DNA of 64,000 nt from Aliterella atlantica CENA595 (GTDB taxonomy: Bacteria > Cyanobacteriota > Cyanobacteriia > Cyanobacteriales > Chroococcidiopsidaceae), in NCBI RefSeq assembly GCF_000952155.1, contig NZ_JYON01000010.1:1-64000 (forward strand), written 5' to 3'. Every line of letters starts with the position of its first letter. Position 1 is the first letter of the stretch. Below, one piece after another: positions 43,385 to 54,158 of the stretch. Below the pieces are notes generated by a model that was not told where the DNA came from, made no database searches, and saw only the letters and a list, made by a program, of their open reading frames with translations. A program made the translations under genes and the position numbers.

Positions 43385-44974
43385 TCATGGCAGCAGAATT
43401 TCTTTGATATCTAATTTCGGTTCTAAATCGGACTGAGGTTCAGATTCCACAGGTTGCTCAGTAACTTCCGGTAAAGTTGGCGATAACTCAGGCGATGGTT
43501 TAGGAGTTGGGCGGCGGAAGCGATTAAAATAGCCTCCAAGTTTTTGAGATGGTTGGGTTGTTTCTATCTTTTCCTTAACTGCTTTTTCTTCTATCAATTC
43601 GTCTAAGTTTTCTGGTTCTTCAGGTATCGGACTAGGCGCAACTGTTGGCGTATCAATAATTTCTGGTAAAGTTGGTGGCTCAGGTGAGGGCTGAGGAACT
43701 GGGCGGCGGAAGCGATTAAAATAGCCTCCAGGTTTTTGAGTTGGTTGTACTGTTTCTACTTCTTCCTTGGCTGCTGTATCCTCCTCTAACGGTGCTTCTG
43801 GAGGTGTTGGTTCTACAGGTATAGGGCTAGGTGTGACTATGGGTGGTGTTATATCAGGTAGAGGCGAGGGCTGGTTATTTTGGCGACGGAAGCGATTGAA
43901 GTAGCCACCTGATTTCTGAGGCTGTTGCGTTGCTTCTTCTGGTGCTGTGGGTGTTTCTGTCGGAATTGGTGAAGGTTCTGGGGTTGTGCTGCTAGAAGGT
44001 GTAGGGCTAGGTGTTTCTATTGGGGAAGGTTCTGGGGTTGGTGTCTTAGCAGTGTAATTTTGATTGACTATGCCCCTGGCTGCGTCTGCTGATAGTTCGC
44101 CTCGAACTAACTTAGATAAAGTATCTTTACCTTTAGGTTCGTAGGTAATGATGCGGACTGTATTGTTAAAGACGTTTTTAACAGCATTGCCCTTTTCGTC
44201 GATAAATTCTAGCTGCACCCAGTTTTTACCTGGTTTGAAGCCTTGGAGATAAACTGGTTGCCAGCGGTCTAAAACAAAGCTGTTACCGTTAATTGTGCAG
44301 CGAATCCGCCAATCAGCAACATTGTCCTTAGCAGCAAGCCGCAGGGGAGCATTTGTGAGGTAAAAATCTAATAATATTGGTTCAGCCCCATAACTACCTT
44401 TAGGACGACTGTATGTTAAAAGTGGCTGGGCTGGGTCTGGGTTATTGTCTTGCGTTTTTGTAAATATATGGAATGTGGTTTGAGCATAAGCGCCAGCATT
44501 CTTAAAACTTTCATGCCAAGGACGCGAGGCGAAGACGCGCAAAGTATGCGTACCTGGTGCTAAGTCAGGAATTGTTAGTGGCTCATTTACGTCATAAACC
44601 GCTATATATGGCTGATTATCGACAATAACGTGCAAATGCGGACCTAGTTTTAGTTCGGGATTTTTAAATATTGGTAAATCCCGAACTTGCAACTGGACGT
44701 TTACTTTGTCATCTTGAAACACTTCATCAGCTTGGGGGCTGAGGATGTTGACTTGTGGTTGGTAAATTTCTAATGATTGGCGTAAAGTTTGAATCGCTTC
44801 TGGTGGGGAAACTTCGGCTATGTCTCCAGCTTGGGCAGTTTTGCTATTGCTAGGCGCAAGTAGTGTAGTGGCTTTAGTGCTGCCACAACTTGTCAAAATT
44901 ACTGTTAGTGCGATCGCAACTAGACTAATACTGCAAGTTTTAGTTATTTTCTGCCACCAGTTTTTAGCCAACAC
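43385..44974 (-). CDS. Lipoprotein with GGYFNRFRR repeats
   Basis: 529 residues. A lipoprotein signal (SISLVAIALTVILTSCGS) is followed by a folded part of about 260 residues (VNILSPQADEVFQDDKVNVQLQVRDLP ... HLHVIVDNQPYIAVYD ... LAPGTHTLRVFASRPWHESFKN) that looks like Ig-like beta domains. The last about 230 residues are Pro/Glu/Thr-rich and contain three copies of GGYFNRFRR about 70 residues apart, each followed by a P-x-PSP stretch. Function unknown; attachment to the cell envelope is likely. Confidence 0.8.
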   Translation of the reverse strand: MLAKNWWQKITKTCSISLVAIALTVILTSCGSTKATTLLAPSNSKTAQAGDIAEVSPPEAIQTLRQSLEIYQPQVNILSPQADEVFQDDKVNVQLQVRDLPIFKNPELKLGPHLHVIVDNQPYIAVYDVNEPLTIPDLAPGTHTLRVFASRPWHESFKNAGAYAQTTFHIFTKTQDNNPDPAQPLLTYSRPKGSYGAEPILLDFYLTNAPLRLAAKDNVADWRIRCTINGNSFVLDRWQPVYLQGFKPGKNWVQLEFIDEKGNAVKNVFNNTVRIITYEPKGKDTLSKLVRGELSADAARGIVNQNYTAKTPTPEPSPIETPSPTPSSSTTPEPSPIPTETPTAPEEATQQPQKSGGYFNRFRRQNNQPSPLPDITPPIVTPSPIPVEPTPPEAPLEEDTAAKEEVETVQPTQKPGGYFNRFRRPVPQPSPEPPTLPEIIDTPTVAPSPIPEEPENLDELIEEKAVKEKIETTQPSQKLGGYFNRFRRPTPKPSPELSPTLPEVTEQPVESEPQSDLEPKLDIKEILLP

Positions 44975-45376
44975 TTAGATCCAACTCCCATCAGGACACC
45001 ATTCAATTATCTTAGCTGCTGAAAACTTCCCGCAAACTGGAGCTAGAGATTTTCTCGGTAATGGCGATCGCTAATCGCGACAATTACTTTAAATAATGTA
45101 AATTTTTGTAATTTGTGTATAAACTCTCTTGACTTTTTTTAAAGTCTAGCTGCGCTTATAGTCCTAAATAACCCCGCCAGCAAGCAACTTTGAATTATTG
45201 TTAACAAACCCTTAATACCCCTACAGTCAAGACTCTATAATTCATCAGAAAGCAAGTTCACTTCCTTGCCTTCAAAGCAGCAAAGCTTAAGCCTCAATAT
45301 TGCGGTAGCATTGCGTTAGCTCTAAGGCAAATGGTGTTAACAATTCCTGGTTCCTTGTCTAGAGAGGAGAGTCTGA
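44975..45376. promoter_or_regulatory. psaA upstream region
   Basis: 402 bases between a divergent lipoprotein gene and psaA. An inverted repeat GACTTT-TTTT-AAAGTC lies at 45131-45146, and TATAGT-like -10 sequences follow near 45157. The TTTACATTA and ATTACAAAA pair read on the minus strand (45087-45106) weakly resembles an HLR1 (RpaB) site. A long leader is usual for psaA, whose ribosome-binding site is AGAGGAGAG just before 45377. Confidence 0.45.
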
Positions 45377-47635
45377 ATGACGATAAGTCCTCCTGAGCGA
45401 GAGGAGAAAAAGGCAAGGGTTGTAGTCGATGTAGATCCAGTACCTACTTCTTTCGAGAAGTGGGCAGAGCCGGGTCACTTTGACCGCACCTTATCTAGAG
45501 GTCCAAAAACCACTACTTGGATTTGGAACCTCCACGCCCTCGCCCATGATTTTGATACTCATACGAGCGATTTAGAAGACATATCCCGCAAAGTCTTCGC
45601 TGCCCACTTCGGTCACTTGGCAGTAGTTTTCTTGTGGATCAGCGGGATGGAGTTTCACGGCGCTCGCTTTTCAAATTATGAAGCGTGGTTGAGCGATCCG
45701 TTAAACATCAAACCTAGCGCTCAAGTTGTGTGGCCCATCGTGGGTCAAGACATCTTAAACGCTGATGTTGGCGGCGGCTTCCACGGAATTCAAATAACCT
45801 CTGGTTTATTCCATGTTTGGCGGGCTGCTGGTTTTACAAGCACATTTCAGCTTTACGTAACTGCTATCGGCGGTTTAGTTGCAGCAGCTTTAATGCTATT
45901 TGCTGGTTGGTTCCACTATCACAAACGCGCTCCTAAGTTGGAATGGTTCCAAAACGTGGAGTCGATGCTGAACCACCACCTAGCAGGCTTACTTGGTTTG
46001 GGATGCCTATCTTGGGCAGGTCATCAAATCCACGTAGCGCTGCCAACAAACAAGCTATTAGATGCAGGCGTAGCTCCTGGGGACATTCCCTTGCCCCACG
46101 AGTTTATTTTGAATAGTCGTTTAATGGCTGAGTTGTATCCTAGTTTCGCCAAAGGGTTAACACCTTTCTGGACGTTGAACTGGGGTCAGTATGCCGACTT
46201 CCTTACCTTCAAAGGCGGTTTAAACCCGCAAACTGGTGGTTTATGGCTGACAGATACAGCACACCATCACCTGGCTTTGGCTGTGTTGTTCATAGTTGCT
46301 GGTCATATGTACCGGACTAACTGGGGCATCGGACACAGCCTTCGGGAAATTTTAGAAAACCATAAAGGTCCGTTCACTGGCGACGGTCACAGAGGTCTGT
46401 ATGAAAACATGACAACCTCTTGGCACGCGCAGTTAGGGACAAACCTGGCAATGCTAGGCTCCTTGACAATTATTGTGGCGCACCATATGTACGCGATGCC
46501 TCCGTATCCGTACATGGCTACAGACTACGCGACTCAGCTATCGTTGTTCACCCACCATATGTGGATTGGCGCTTTCTTCATCGTTGGAGGAGCAGCCCAC
46601 GCTACGATCTTTATGGTGCGCGATTACGATCCGGTCGTAAACCGCAACAACGTACTAGATAGAGTGCTACGTCACCGCGACGCGATTATCTCCCACTTAA
46701 ACTGGGTATGTATGTTCTTGGGCTTCCATAGCTTCGGGTTGTATATTCATAACGACACGATGCAAGCTTTAGGTCGTCCTCAAGATATGTTCTCGGATAC
46801 AGCAATTCAATTGCAGCCTGTATTCGCTCAGTTCGTGCAAAACATTCAAACTTTAGCTCCAGGAACAACGGCTCCTAACCAGCTAGAACCTGTCAGCTAC
46901 GTCTGGGGCGGCGGAATTGTCGCGGTAGGTGGCAAAATTGCCATGATGCCGATGGCGTTGGGTACGGCGGACTTTATGATCCACCACATCCACGCATTCC
47001 AAATCCACGTCACAGTATTGATTTTGCTCAAGGGCTTCTTATTTGCCCGTAACTCCCGCTTGATTCCAGACAAGTCGAACTTGGGTTTCCGGTTCCCTTG
47101 CGACGGTCCAGGACGGGGCGGCACTTGCCAAGTATCCGGTTGGGACCACGTATTCTTAGGTCTGTTCTGGATGTTCAACACAATTGCGATCGCTGTTTAC
47201 CACTTCAGTTGGAAAATGCAGTCGGATGTATGGGGGACTATAGATCCAGATGGCAACATAGCGCATATCACTGGAGGCAACTTTGCCCAAAGTGCGATCA
47301 ACATCAATGGTTGGTTGCGCGACTACCAGTGGGCGCAAGCAGCACAAGTAATTCAGTCCTACGGTACGGCATTGTCAGCTTACGGGCTGTTATTCTTGGG
47401 CGCTCACTTTGTTTGGGCATTTAGTTTGATGTTCTTGTTCAGCGGTCGCGGCTACTGGCAAGAATTGATCGAGTCGATTGTTTGGGCGCACAATAAGCTG
47501 AATTTTGCCCCAGCAATCCAGCCTCGCGCTCTGAGTATTATTCAGGGTCGGGCTGTGGGAGTGGCACACTACCTCTTGGGAGCGATCGTCACTATTTGGG
47601 CATTCTTTGAAGCCCGAATAATTTCAGTAGGTTAG
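45377..47635 (+). CDS. psaA: Photosystem I P700 apoprotein A1
   Basis: 752 residues, full length, canonical. PsaA with PsaB forms the membrane heterodimer that carries P700, A0, A1 and the FX cluster. The FX loop [12 protein letters not shown] supplies two of the four cluster cysteines. The N-terminus [29 protein letters not shown] and multiple His-rich spans ([18 protein letters not shown]) match the family. psaB follows after 78 bases and the two share one transcript. Confidence 0.98.
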   Translation: MTISPPEREEKKARVVVDVDPVPTSFEKWAEPGHFDRTLSRGPKTTTWIWNLHALAHDFDTHTSDLEDISRKVFAAHFGHLAVVFLWISGMEFHGARFSNYEAWLSDPLNIKPSAQVVWPIVGQDILNADVGGGFHGIQITSGLFHVWRAAGFTSTFQLYVTAIGGLVAAALMLFAGWFHYHKRAPKLEWFQNVESMLNHHLAGLLGLGCLSWAGHQIHVALPTNKLLDAGVAPGDIPLPHEFILNSRLMAELYPSFAKGLTPFWTLNWGQYADFLTFKGGLNPQTGGLWLTDTAHHHLALAVLFIVAGHMYRTNWGIGHSLREILENHKGPFTGDGHRGLYENMTTSWHAQLGTNLAMLGSLTIIVAHHMYAMPPYPYMATDYATQLSLFTHHMWIGAFFIVGGAAHATIFMVRDYDPVVNRNNVLDRVLRHRDAIISHLNWVCMFLGFHSFGLYIHNDTMQALGRPQDMFSDTAIQLQPVFAQFVQNIQTLAPGTTAPNQLEPVSYVWGGGIVAVGGKIAMMPMALGTADFMIHHIHAFQIHVTVLILLKGFLFARNSRLIPDKSNLGFRFPCDGPGRGGTCQVSGWDHVFLGLFWMFNTIAIAVYHFSWKMQSDVWGTIDPDGNIAHITGGNFAQSAININGWLRDYQWAQAAQVIQSYGTALSAYGLLFLGAHFVWAFSLMFLFSGRGYWQELIESIVWAHNKLNFAPAIQPRALSIIQGRAVGVAHYLLGAIVTIWAFFEARIISVG

Positions 47636-47713
47636 CGTTCGGTTGTTGGTAGCTAGCCAATCAGCACTAGCTAGCTACCGATAACTTTTTTGGGAAGCAA
47701 ATTCACTAAACCT

Positions 47714-49927
47714 ATGGCAACAAAATTTCCAAAATTTAGCCAGGACCTTGCCCAAGACCCGACCACGCGTCGGCTGTGGTACGGGATAGCTACAGGAAAC
47801 GACTTTGAAAGCCACGATGGCATGACAGAAGAGAATCTTTACCAAAAGATTTTCGCCACCCACTTCGGTCACGTAGCAATCATCTTCCTGTGGACATCGA
47901 GCCTCCTGTTCCACGTAGCTTGGCAAGGCAACTTTGAACAATGGATTAAAGATCCGCTCAACGTCCGTCCAATTGCTCATGCAATCTGGGACCCGCACTT
48001 CGGTAAAGCAGCAGTAGAAGCGTTTACACAAGCAGGGGCAACATACCCAGTAAATATTGCCTATTCTGGTGTATACCACTGGTGGTACACGATTGGGATG
48101 CGGACAAACAACGATTTGTACACAGGTGCGGTAGGTTTATTGCTATTAGCAGCAACATTCTTGTTTGCTGGCTGGCTGCACCTCCAACCCAAATTCCGCC
48201 CCAGCTTGTCATGGTTTAAGAGTGCAGAACCACGCTTGAACCACCACTTGGCAGGATTGTTTGGCGTAAGTTCTTTAGCATGGGCAGGACACCTAATCCA
48301 CGTTGCTATCCCCGAATCGCGCGGACAGCACGTAGGCTGGGACAACTTCTTAACAACATTGCCTCACCCCGCTGGTTTGCGCCCGTTCTTTACAGGTGAC
48401 TGGGGCGTGTATGCCCAGAATCCAGATACCGCAGATCATATCTTCGGAACTGCTACGGGTTCAGGCGATGCGATTTTGACCTTCTTAGGTGGCTTCCATC
48501 CTCAGACGCAATCTTTGTGGCTGACAGATATGGCGCACCACCATTTAGCGATCGCAGTCATCTTTATTATTGCTGGACACCAGTACCGTACCAACTTCGG
48601 TATCGGTCACAGCATCAAAGAAATGCTGAACGCCAAGAACTTCTTTGGCGCTAAAACAGAAGGTCAGTTCAACTTACCACACCAGGGTTTGTACGACACC
48701 TATAACAATTCGCTGCACTTCCAGTTGTCTATTCACTTGGCAGCTTTAGGTACAGCGCTCTCGTTAGTGGCGCAGCATATGTACGCCCTACCTCCCTATG
48801 CATTTATAGGGCAGGACTTCACAACACAAGCTGCTTTATATACCCATCACCAGTACATTGCTGGTTTCTTGATGGTAGGAGCATTCGCCCACGCTGGTAT
48901 TTTCTGGGTGCGCGACTATGACTCCGAACAAAATAAAGGCAACGTATTAGACCGCGTACTTAAGCACAAAGAAGCGATTATTTCGCACCTGAGTTGGGTT
49001 TCCTTATTCTTGGGTTTCCATACTTTGGGTTTGTACGTCCACAACGACGTAGTAGTTGCTTTTGGTACTCCTGAAAAGCAAATCTTGATCGAGCCAGTAT
49101 TTGCTCAGTTCGTTCAAGGCGCTCATGGTAAGGTACTGTACGGCTTCGACACGTTGCTTTCTAACCCTGATAGCGTAGCTTCAACTGCTGGCGCTGCTTG
49201 GTTGCCTGGTTGGTTAGATGCCATTAATAACGGTACTAACTCGCTGTTCTTGACAATTGGACCTGGTGACTTCTTAGTCCACCACGCTTTTGCCTTGGGT
49301 ATTCACACCACAGTCTTGATTTTGGTCAAGGGTGCTTTGGATGCGCGTGGTTCTAAGCTGATGCCGGATAAAAAAGACTTCGGTTACTCCTTCCCTTGCG
49401 ATGGTCCTGGTCGTGGCGGTACTTGCGATATCTCTGCTTGGGATGCGTTCTACCTTGCTATGTTCTGGATGCTCAATACTATTGGTTGGGTAACGTTCTA
49501 CTGGCACTGGAAGCATTTAGGTGTTTGGCAAGGTAACGTCGCTCAATTTAACGAGTCGTCAACTTACCTGATGGGTTGGTTGCGCGATTATCTCTGGTTG
49601 TACTCGGCGCAGTTGATCAATGGTTACAACCCGTATGGCATGAATAACTTGGCTGTCTGGTCTTGGATGTTCTTATTCGGACACCTAGTATGGGCAACTG
49701 GATTCATGTTCTTGATCTCCTGGAGAGGTTACTGGCAAGAGCTAATCGAAACTCTAGTTTGGGCGCACGAGCGTACACCGCTTGCTAACCTAATTCGCTG
49801 GAAAGATAAGCCTGTTGCTATGTCTATCGTTCAAGGTCGCTTGATTGGTCTAGCTCACTTCACGGTTGGCTATGTCTTGACCTACGCAGCGTTCTTGATT
49901 GCTTCTACTGCTGGTAAGTTTGGTTAA
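47714..49927 (+). CDS. psaB: Photosystem I P700 apoprotein A2
   Basis: 737 residues from the ATG at 47714 ([24 protein letters not shown]); the frame opens 8 codons earlier at a TTG, but this ATG matches the family start. The FX cysteines are in [18 protein letters not shown]. It pairs with PsaA and binds chlorophylls and phylloquinone. A strong intrinsic terminator follows. Confidence 0.98.
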   Translation: MATKFPKFSQDLAQDPTTRRLWYGIATGNDFESHDGMTEENLYQKIFATHFGHVAIIFLWTSSLLFHVAWQGNFEQWIKDPLNVRPIAHAIWDPHFGKAAVEAFTQAGATYPVNIAYSGVYHWWYTIGMRTNNDLYTGAVGLLLLAATFLFAGWLHLQPKFRPSLSWFKSAEPRLNHHLAGLFGVSSLAWAGHLIHVAIPESRGQHVGWDNFLTTLPHPAGLRPFFTGDWGVYAQNPDTADHIFGTATGSGDAILTFLGGFHPQTQSLWLTDMAHHHLAIAVIFIIAGHQYRTNFGIGHSIKEMLNAKNFFGAKTEGQFNLPHQGLYDTYNNSLHFQLSIHLAALGTALSLVAQHMYALPPYAFIGQDFTTQAALYTHHQYIAGFLMVGAFAHAGIFWVRDYDSEQNKGNVLDRVLKHKEAIISHLSWVSLFLGFHTLGLYVHNDVVVAFGTPEKQILIEPVFAQFVQGAHGKVLYGFDTLLSNPDSVASTAGAAWLPGWLDAINNGTNSLFLTIGPGDFLVHHAFALGIHTTVLILVKGALDARGSKLMPDKKDFGYSFPCDGPGRGGTCDISAWDAFYLAMFWMLNTIGWVTFYWHWKHLGVWQGNVAQFNESSTYLMGWLRDYLWLYSAQLINGYNPYGMNNLAVWSWMFLFGHLVWATGFMFLISWRGYWQELIETLVWAHERTPLANLIRWKDKPVAMSIVQGRLIGLAHFTVGYVLTYAAFLIASTAGKFG

Positions 49928-49952
49928 TTAACTTAGTGGTAGTTGAATAAAT

Positions 49953-49984
49953 AAAATCCCCTGCCTAATGGTGGGGGATTTTTT
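49953..49984 (+). terminator. psaAB intrinsic terminator
   Basis: AAAATCCCC (49953-49961) pairs with GGGGATTTT (49974-49982), followed by further T. It stands 26 bases after the psaB stop. Confidence 0.88.
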
Positions 49985-50060
49985 GTAGAGTTATAGAGTT
50001 AGACGAATAAACTTAAAGACAAAGTTGATTTTGAGTTCAGATATCAAATCTGAGGTGTAT

Positions 50061-50681
50061 ATGACACAAGCTTTACCTAAAGTAGTAAGCTTTGAAGAAT
50101 TTGTAAATTGGAAACCTAGCAACGGTTGCTATGAACTACACAATGGGGTAATTGTTGAGATGTCACAACCATTAGGCGACCATGAAGATATTGTTGGGTT
50201 TTTAGTGGAAAAATTAGTCACTGAATATACCCGTTTAAATTTACCTTATCGAATACCAAAAACAGCTTTAATCAAACCACTTGAAAGTGAAACAGCATAC
50301 TCGCCAGATATCCTGTTGTTAAATCGTCCTAATTTAGCTACAGAACCGCGATGGAAGAATCAAGCAACAGTTAGTTATGCTGAATCAATTCCATTAGTAG
50401 TAGAAGTTGTAAGTACCAATTGGCGCGATGATTACCTAAATAAAGCTGGCGATTATGAGAAAATGGGTGTTCCCGAATATTGGATTGTCGATTATCTAGG
50501 GTTGGGTGGAAGGCGGTTTATTGGCAACCCCAAGCAGCCGACAATTTCAATTTATCAACTTGTGGAAGGCGAATATCAAGTCAGTCAGTTCAGGGAAAGC
50601 GATCGCATCCTATCACTAACATTCCCTGAACTGAATTTAACAGCACAAGAAATCTTTAACGCTGGCTTGCCAAGCTCATAA
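50061..50681 (+). CDS. Uma2 family endonuclease-like protein
   Basis: From the ATG at 50061 (MTQALPKVVSFEEFVNWKP) about 206 residues. The Uma2 family, greatly expanded in cyanobacteria, has a PD-(D/E)XK nuclease fold; here SPDILLLN and VVEVVSTNWRDDYLNKAGDYEKMGVPEYWIVD carry the conserved Asp, Glu and Lys. Biological role is unknown. An earlier ATG at 50025 adds 12 residues of unlikely sequence. Confidence 0.85.
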   Translation: MTQALPKVVSFEEFVNWKPSNGCYELHNGVIVEMSQPLGDHEDIVGFLVEKLVTEYTRLNLPYRIPKTALIKPLESETAYSPDILLLNRPNLATEPRWKNQATVSYAESIPLVVEVVSTNWRDDYLNKAGDYEKMGVPEYWIVDYLGLGGRRFIGNPKQPTISIYQLVEGEYQVSQFRESDRILSLTFPELNLTAQEIFNAGLPSS

Positions 50682-50837
50682 GTACAAAGTCCAAACAATA
50701 AACTGTTTACCATATGAATTGAAAACATTGTATATCTCTATTGCCAATTGATAACTAAGGTATCATTCGTACTCAAGAATGGCTTAATTTTGTATAACTC
50801 ACCTTGTATATTACATATAGTTATTTAGAGCTTATTT

Positions 50838-51749
50838 ATGGCATTGGTATTTTTTATACATGGTGTTGCTACTAAAGATGCAGGATATTCCAAAAAATTA
50901 GAATCTTTGATTAAACAAGAGCTTATCAAACAAGAGCAAATATTACCTCATTTTTACGCTAGTTTCTGGGGTAATGTTTTGAAGCAAATAGGTCAAATTT
51001 GGAACTGGATTCATCAAGATTTGCAGGACTTTAAAAAGTCTCACCCTAACGTTGATGTAAGAGACGTTTTTCGCTATCAAGAATTTAGACAAGATTTTAT
51101 TTCTGAGTTTTTTGGTGATATTCTTACTTACTTCAACACAGAGCGAGGTAGAAAGATTAGAGAACTAATTGCTCAAGCCTTATCTGATTTTGTAAAGAAC
51201 TTTCCCACAGATGAAGAGCTACATATTGTTACTCACTCTCTTGGTAGCGTTGTCTTGTGGGATGTTTTATTTTCTGACAAGTTTGCACCTGACGATCCAG
51301 CCTATGAAATTCGCGCAACGATCGATAGGAACGAGCAGCATACATATTTGAAGAGCATCACTACAATGGGTTCCCCTATTTTGTTTTTTAATATGATGCT
51401 CAATGTTAACTCTATAAAAATTAAGGATTTTACTGAAACATATAAATCTCAACCTCTTAGGTGGCTCAACATTATCCATTCTTCCGATATTATTGCTTAT
51501 CCACTCAAAGCCAGCTTGAATGCTAGTTTAATCCCAACTATCTTTTTTCGCGATAAATATATTTGGGCTGATGCTAATGCTGCAGAAAGAGGAGCGCGTA
51601 CTTTTGGTCAAGCTCACGCAGCAATGGGTATAGGAGTAGCTGACGGTCATGGTTACTACTGGAATAGTCGCGGTACAGCCCGTTTGGTTGCAGCTAACAT
51701 TTTAGGAGATTGCACTGCTATAGATTCAGCCCTAATTGATAATAACTGA
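50838..51749 (+). CDS. Alpha/beta-hydrolase-like protein
   Basis: 303 residues. VFFIHGVA at the N-terminus is the oxyanion-hole strand, and HIVTHSLGSVVLWDVL holds a GxSxG-like nucleophile elbow (HSLGS) with Ser near residue 137. A C-terminal histidine (around DGHGYYWNS) could complete the triad. A long helical insert lies between. Probably an esterase or lipase-like enzyme of unknown substrate. AT-rich compared with its neighbours. Confidence 0.72.
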   Translation: MALVFFIHGVATKDAGYSKKLESLIKQELIKQEQILPHFYASFWGNVLKQIGQIWNWIHQDLQDFKKSHPNVDVRDVFRYQEFRQDFISEFFGDILTYFNTERGRKIRELIAQALSDFVKNFPTDEELHIVTHSLGSVVLWDVLFSDKFAPDDPAYEIRATIDRNEQHTYLKSITTMGSPILFFNMMLNVNSIKIKDFTETYKSQPLRWLNIIHSSDIIAYPLKASLNASLIPTIFFRDKYIWADANAAERGARTFGQAHAAMGIGVADGHGYYWNSRGTARLVAANILGDCTAIDSALIDNN

Positions 51750-51872
51750 GCGATCGCCTAACTACTCTATTCTCCTCGTCAATCATAATCTACGGTTTGT
51801 CGCTCGGAATTTAGTTGATTCAAATGAGATATTCTGTTAGAATTTGCCCAACAGGAAAAAACACAGTGTGAC

Positions 51873-52460
51873 ATGAGCGTTCAAACTGGACATATTCAAG
51901 ACTATTTGGCATCCTATAATTCAACAAACAGAAATTTGAGGATGCACCAGCAGCAACAGAAAGAGCCGATGTTTTACTACTTTGCTTATGGTTCTTGTAT
52001 GTGTCCGGTGGATTTAAAGCGAAGTCTAGGGGAAAAAACCCATGTCTACGCACTTGGTCCAGCTACGCTTAAAGGCTACAGGCTAGGTTTCTACTGCTAT
52101 TCAGCTTTTCGCAACTGCGGCGTACTAGATATTATTGAAGATCCTAATAGTTGCGTTGAAGGCGTACTGTACTATCTACCCCAACGTCTCAGCTACGCCC
52201 TAGACGATCGCGAAGGCGTGCATCACAATTGGTACAGGCACGAACAAGTAGAAATTTCTAGTCGCGGTAAAACCTACAAAGACGTGCGTACTTATGTAGT
52301 TGTCGATAAACTAACCGAAGAACTAGCACCCAACGATTGGTATTTCAACGTAGTATTGCGCGGTGCGGTAACTTGCGGCTTACCAGAACAATATTGCTGG
52401 AATTTGTTTAACCATATGCACCAACTACAACAGCGCCACAGAGCTTTAAAATCAGCTTGA
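51873..52460 (+). CDS. Gamma-glutamylcyclotransferase family protein
   Basis: 195 residues. After a polar N-terminus of about 32 residues the GGCT fold begins with FYYFAYGSCMCP (substrate-binding YGS loop), and the catalytic glutamate is in LDDREGVHHNWYR. Enzymes of this fold form 5-oxoproline from gamma-glutamyl compounds. An internal ATG (MFYYFAYGS) near 51969 would give a minimal domain. The end overlaps the convergent transporter gene by 9 bases. Confidence 0.85.
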   Translation: MSVQTGHIQDYLASYNSTNRNLRMHQQQQKEPMFYYFAYGSCMCPVDLKRSLGEKTHVYALGPATLKGYRLGFYCYSAFRNCGVLDIIEDPNSCVEGVLYYLPQRLSYALDDREGVHHNWYRHEQVEISSRGKTYKDVRTYVVVDKLTEELAPNDWYFNVVLRGAVTCGLPEQYCWNLFNHMHQLQQRHRALKSA

Positions 52461-54158
52461 AAACAGACTTCGCCTCAAAGCAGCGCTCACCATATCTACA
52501 GCAAAAGTTAGGCAAATAAAACATAGCAAAGTAGCAACGACACTAGGATAGTCAAAGCTACTAATTTGTTCTGTTAGCACGCGCCCCAAACCACCTGCAC
52601 CAACCAAACCCACAATTACAGTAGCGCGGATGCAAGTTTCCCAGCGGTAGAGGATGTAAGCAATAAATTTCGGCATAGTAGCAGGTAAAACTCCATACAA
52701 AAAGACTTGAGCGCCACTAGCACCCAAAGCAGTCAGCGACTTAGACGGGCGATCGTCCAAATTTTCGGTAACTTCAGCCATCAACCGCCCCAAAATTCCT
52801 AAATTATGAACGCCAAGAGCGATCGCACCTGGTAATATTCCTGGAAACAGCACAAATAGAAAAATCAACGCCCAAATCGGCGCAGGAATAGCGCGAGTAA
52901 ACAATAAGAAAAATCTAGACAAAACTAAAATACCAATTCCCCACCAGCGATTATGATTCCTACCAGCAGCTAAAATTCCCCCAGCTAGCAACAAATTATT
53001 CGCCGCCAGGAAAGAAAAAATTATCCCCCCACAGCCAGCAAAAGCGATCGCCAAAATAGACATCGCCAAAGTTTGACTGCAAAGAATAAAAAGCTGACCT
53101 AATTGGCTAAAATCTGGTGGAAAAGCATCTTCTACAACTCCCAGTAATAATTCACCTGTGCGCGGCATCCAGAGTTTACTAAAATCAGCTTGAACGTACC
53201 AAAAAGAAAATAGTAGTAAAGCCGCAACAGCAAACAGCGAGAACTGAATAGCGCGATCGCCTGACAGCACCCGATCGCTATTTCCACCTTGCACGGACTT
53301 AACCTGTAAAACATTCAAATCCAGCCGACTAGGTGCGCCAATCCGCAGCCGCAGCAAGCCACTCCACAAATCCGTACAACCACTCAAAACCACCAAAGCA
53401 AACAACAGCGTCCACATCTCCTCATAGCGCAGAGATTGCAGACTGAGATAAATTTGATAACCCAAACCACCAGCGCCAATAATTCCTAACACTGCAGCCG
53501 CCCGAATCGAGCATTCAAAGCGATAAAAAGCATAAGCAAGCCAATTAGGAAAAGCTAGAGGAATCAAACCATAAAGAAAAGCACTAAGAGGCGGAACACC
53601 ACTACTTAGCAAAGCAAGCATTGGTTGACGGGGAGTTTCATCCAAAATTTCCGCAAACACCTTAGCCGTAATCGCCCCAAAAGGGATAGCGATCGCCAGC
53701 ACCGCAACCAGCGGATTGAGTCCAAAAATATTAATAAAAAACAGACCCCAAATCAACTCATGAATTGCTCTAGGAATCGCCAACAGCCCGCGTACAACCA
53801 ACCAAGGAACCCCAAACCCAACCCCTAAAACCGACTCCCACCAAACCTCAGAGCAAAAAATCCCCCCTACCAACCCCACAATCAGACTAAAAAAAGTTCC
53901 AACCGCAGCAAAAGCAAGAGTCTTCAGCGCCGCATCGCAAGTCAACAGCAAAAACTCAGCACCAACTTCAGGGCGAGTAGCAGCAGCCAAAAACTGTCCC
54001 ACCAAACCCCACCCACCAGCATTTACCAAGTCCCCTCGAAACACACCAGCAGCATATAGCGACCAACCAACCGCCCCCAACACAATCGCAAAGACCCTCC
54101 CAAACCTCCAATCTCTGCGTCTTTGCGGTTTAATTATCCCTCTTATACAACTCATCAA
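52452..54158 (-). CDS. phnE: Phosphonate-type ABC permease, two PhnE domains fused
   Basis: 568 residues, twice the normal PhnE length. Each half has the binding-protein-dependent permease pattern: first half FAAVGTFFSLIVGL ... AIPRAIHELIWGLFFINIFGLNPLVAVLAIAI ... FYRFECSIRAAAVLGIIGAGGLGYQIY; second half SQTLAMSILAIAFAGCGGIIFSF ... RAIPAPIWALIFLFVLFPGILPGAIALGVHNLG ... YRWETCIRATVIVGLVGAGGLG. One polypeptide can thus replace the permease dimer. It overlaps phnC by 29 bases. Substrate could be phosphonate, phosphite or another oxyanion; no C-P lyase genes are near. Confidence 0.88.
   Translation of the reverse strand: MMSCIRGIIKPQRRRDWRFGRVFAIVLGAVGWSLYAAGVFRGDLVNAGGWGLVGQFLAAATRPEVGAEFLLLTCDAALKTLAFAAVGTFFSLIVGLVGGIFCSEVWWESVLGVGFGVPWLVVRGLLAIPRAIHELIWGLFFINIFGLNPLVAVLAIAIPFGAITAKVFAEILDETPRQPMLALLSSGVPPLSAFLYGLIPLAFPNWLAYAFYRFECSIRAAAVLGIIGAGGLGYQIYLSLQSLRYEEMWTLLFALVVLSGCTDLWSGLLRLRIGAPSRLDLNVLQVKSVQGGNSDRVLSGDRAIQFSLFAVAALLLFSFWYVQADFSKLWMPRTGELLLGVVEDAFPPDFSQLGQLFILCSQTLAMSILAIAFAGCGGIIFSFLAANNLLLAGGILAAGRNHNRWWGIGILVLSRFFLLFTRAIPAPIWALIFLFVLFPGILPGAIALGVHNLGILGRLMAEVTENLDDRPSKSLTALGASGAQVFLYGVLPATMPKFIAYILYRWETCIRATVIVGLVGAGGLGRVLTEQISSFDYPSVVATLLCFICLTFAVDMVSAALRRSLFSS

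Noticed and set aside
45087..45106. HLR1 (RpaB) site upstream of psaA
   Set aside because: Two TTACA units are present on the minus strand, but the spacing and outer bases do not fit the consensus, so it is mentioned only as a weak resemblance.
47675..48079. Antisense reading frames in psaA and psaB
   Set aside because: Long frames on the opposite strand are expected from the codon bias of these genes; none has a start context or recognisable sequence.
45377..49927. psaA/psaB as far-red (FaRLiP) paralogues
   Set aside because: The two genes are full length, canonical and stand alone without other far-red photosystem genes or the rfpABC regulators.
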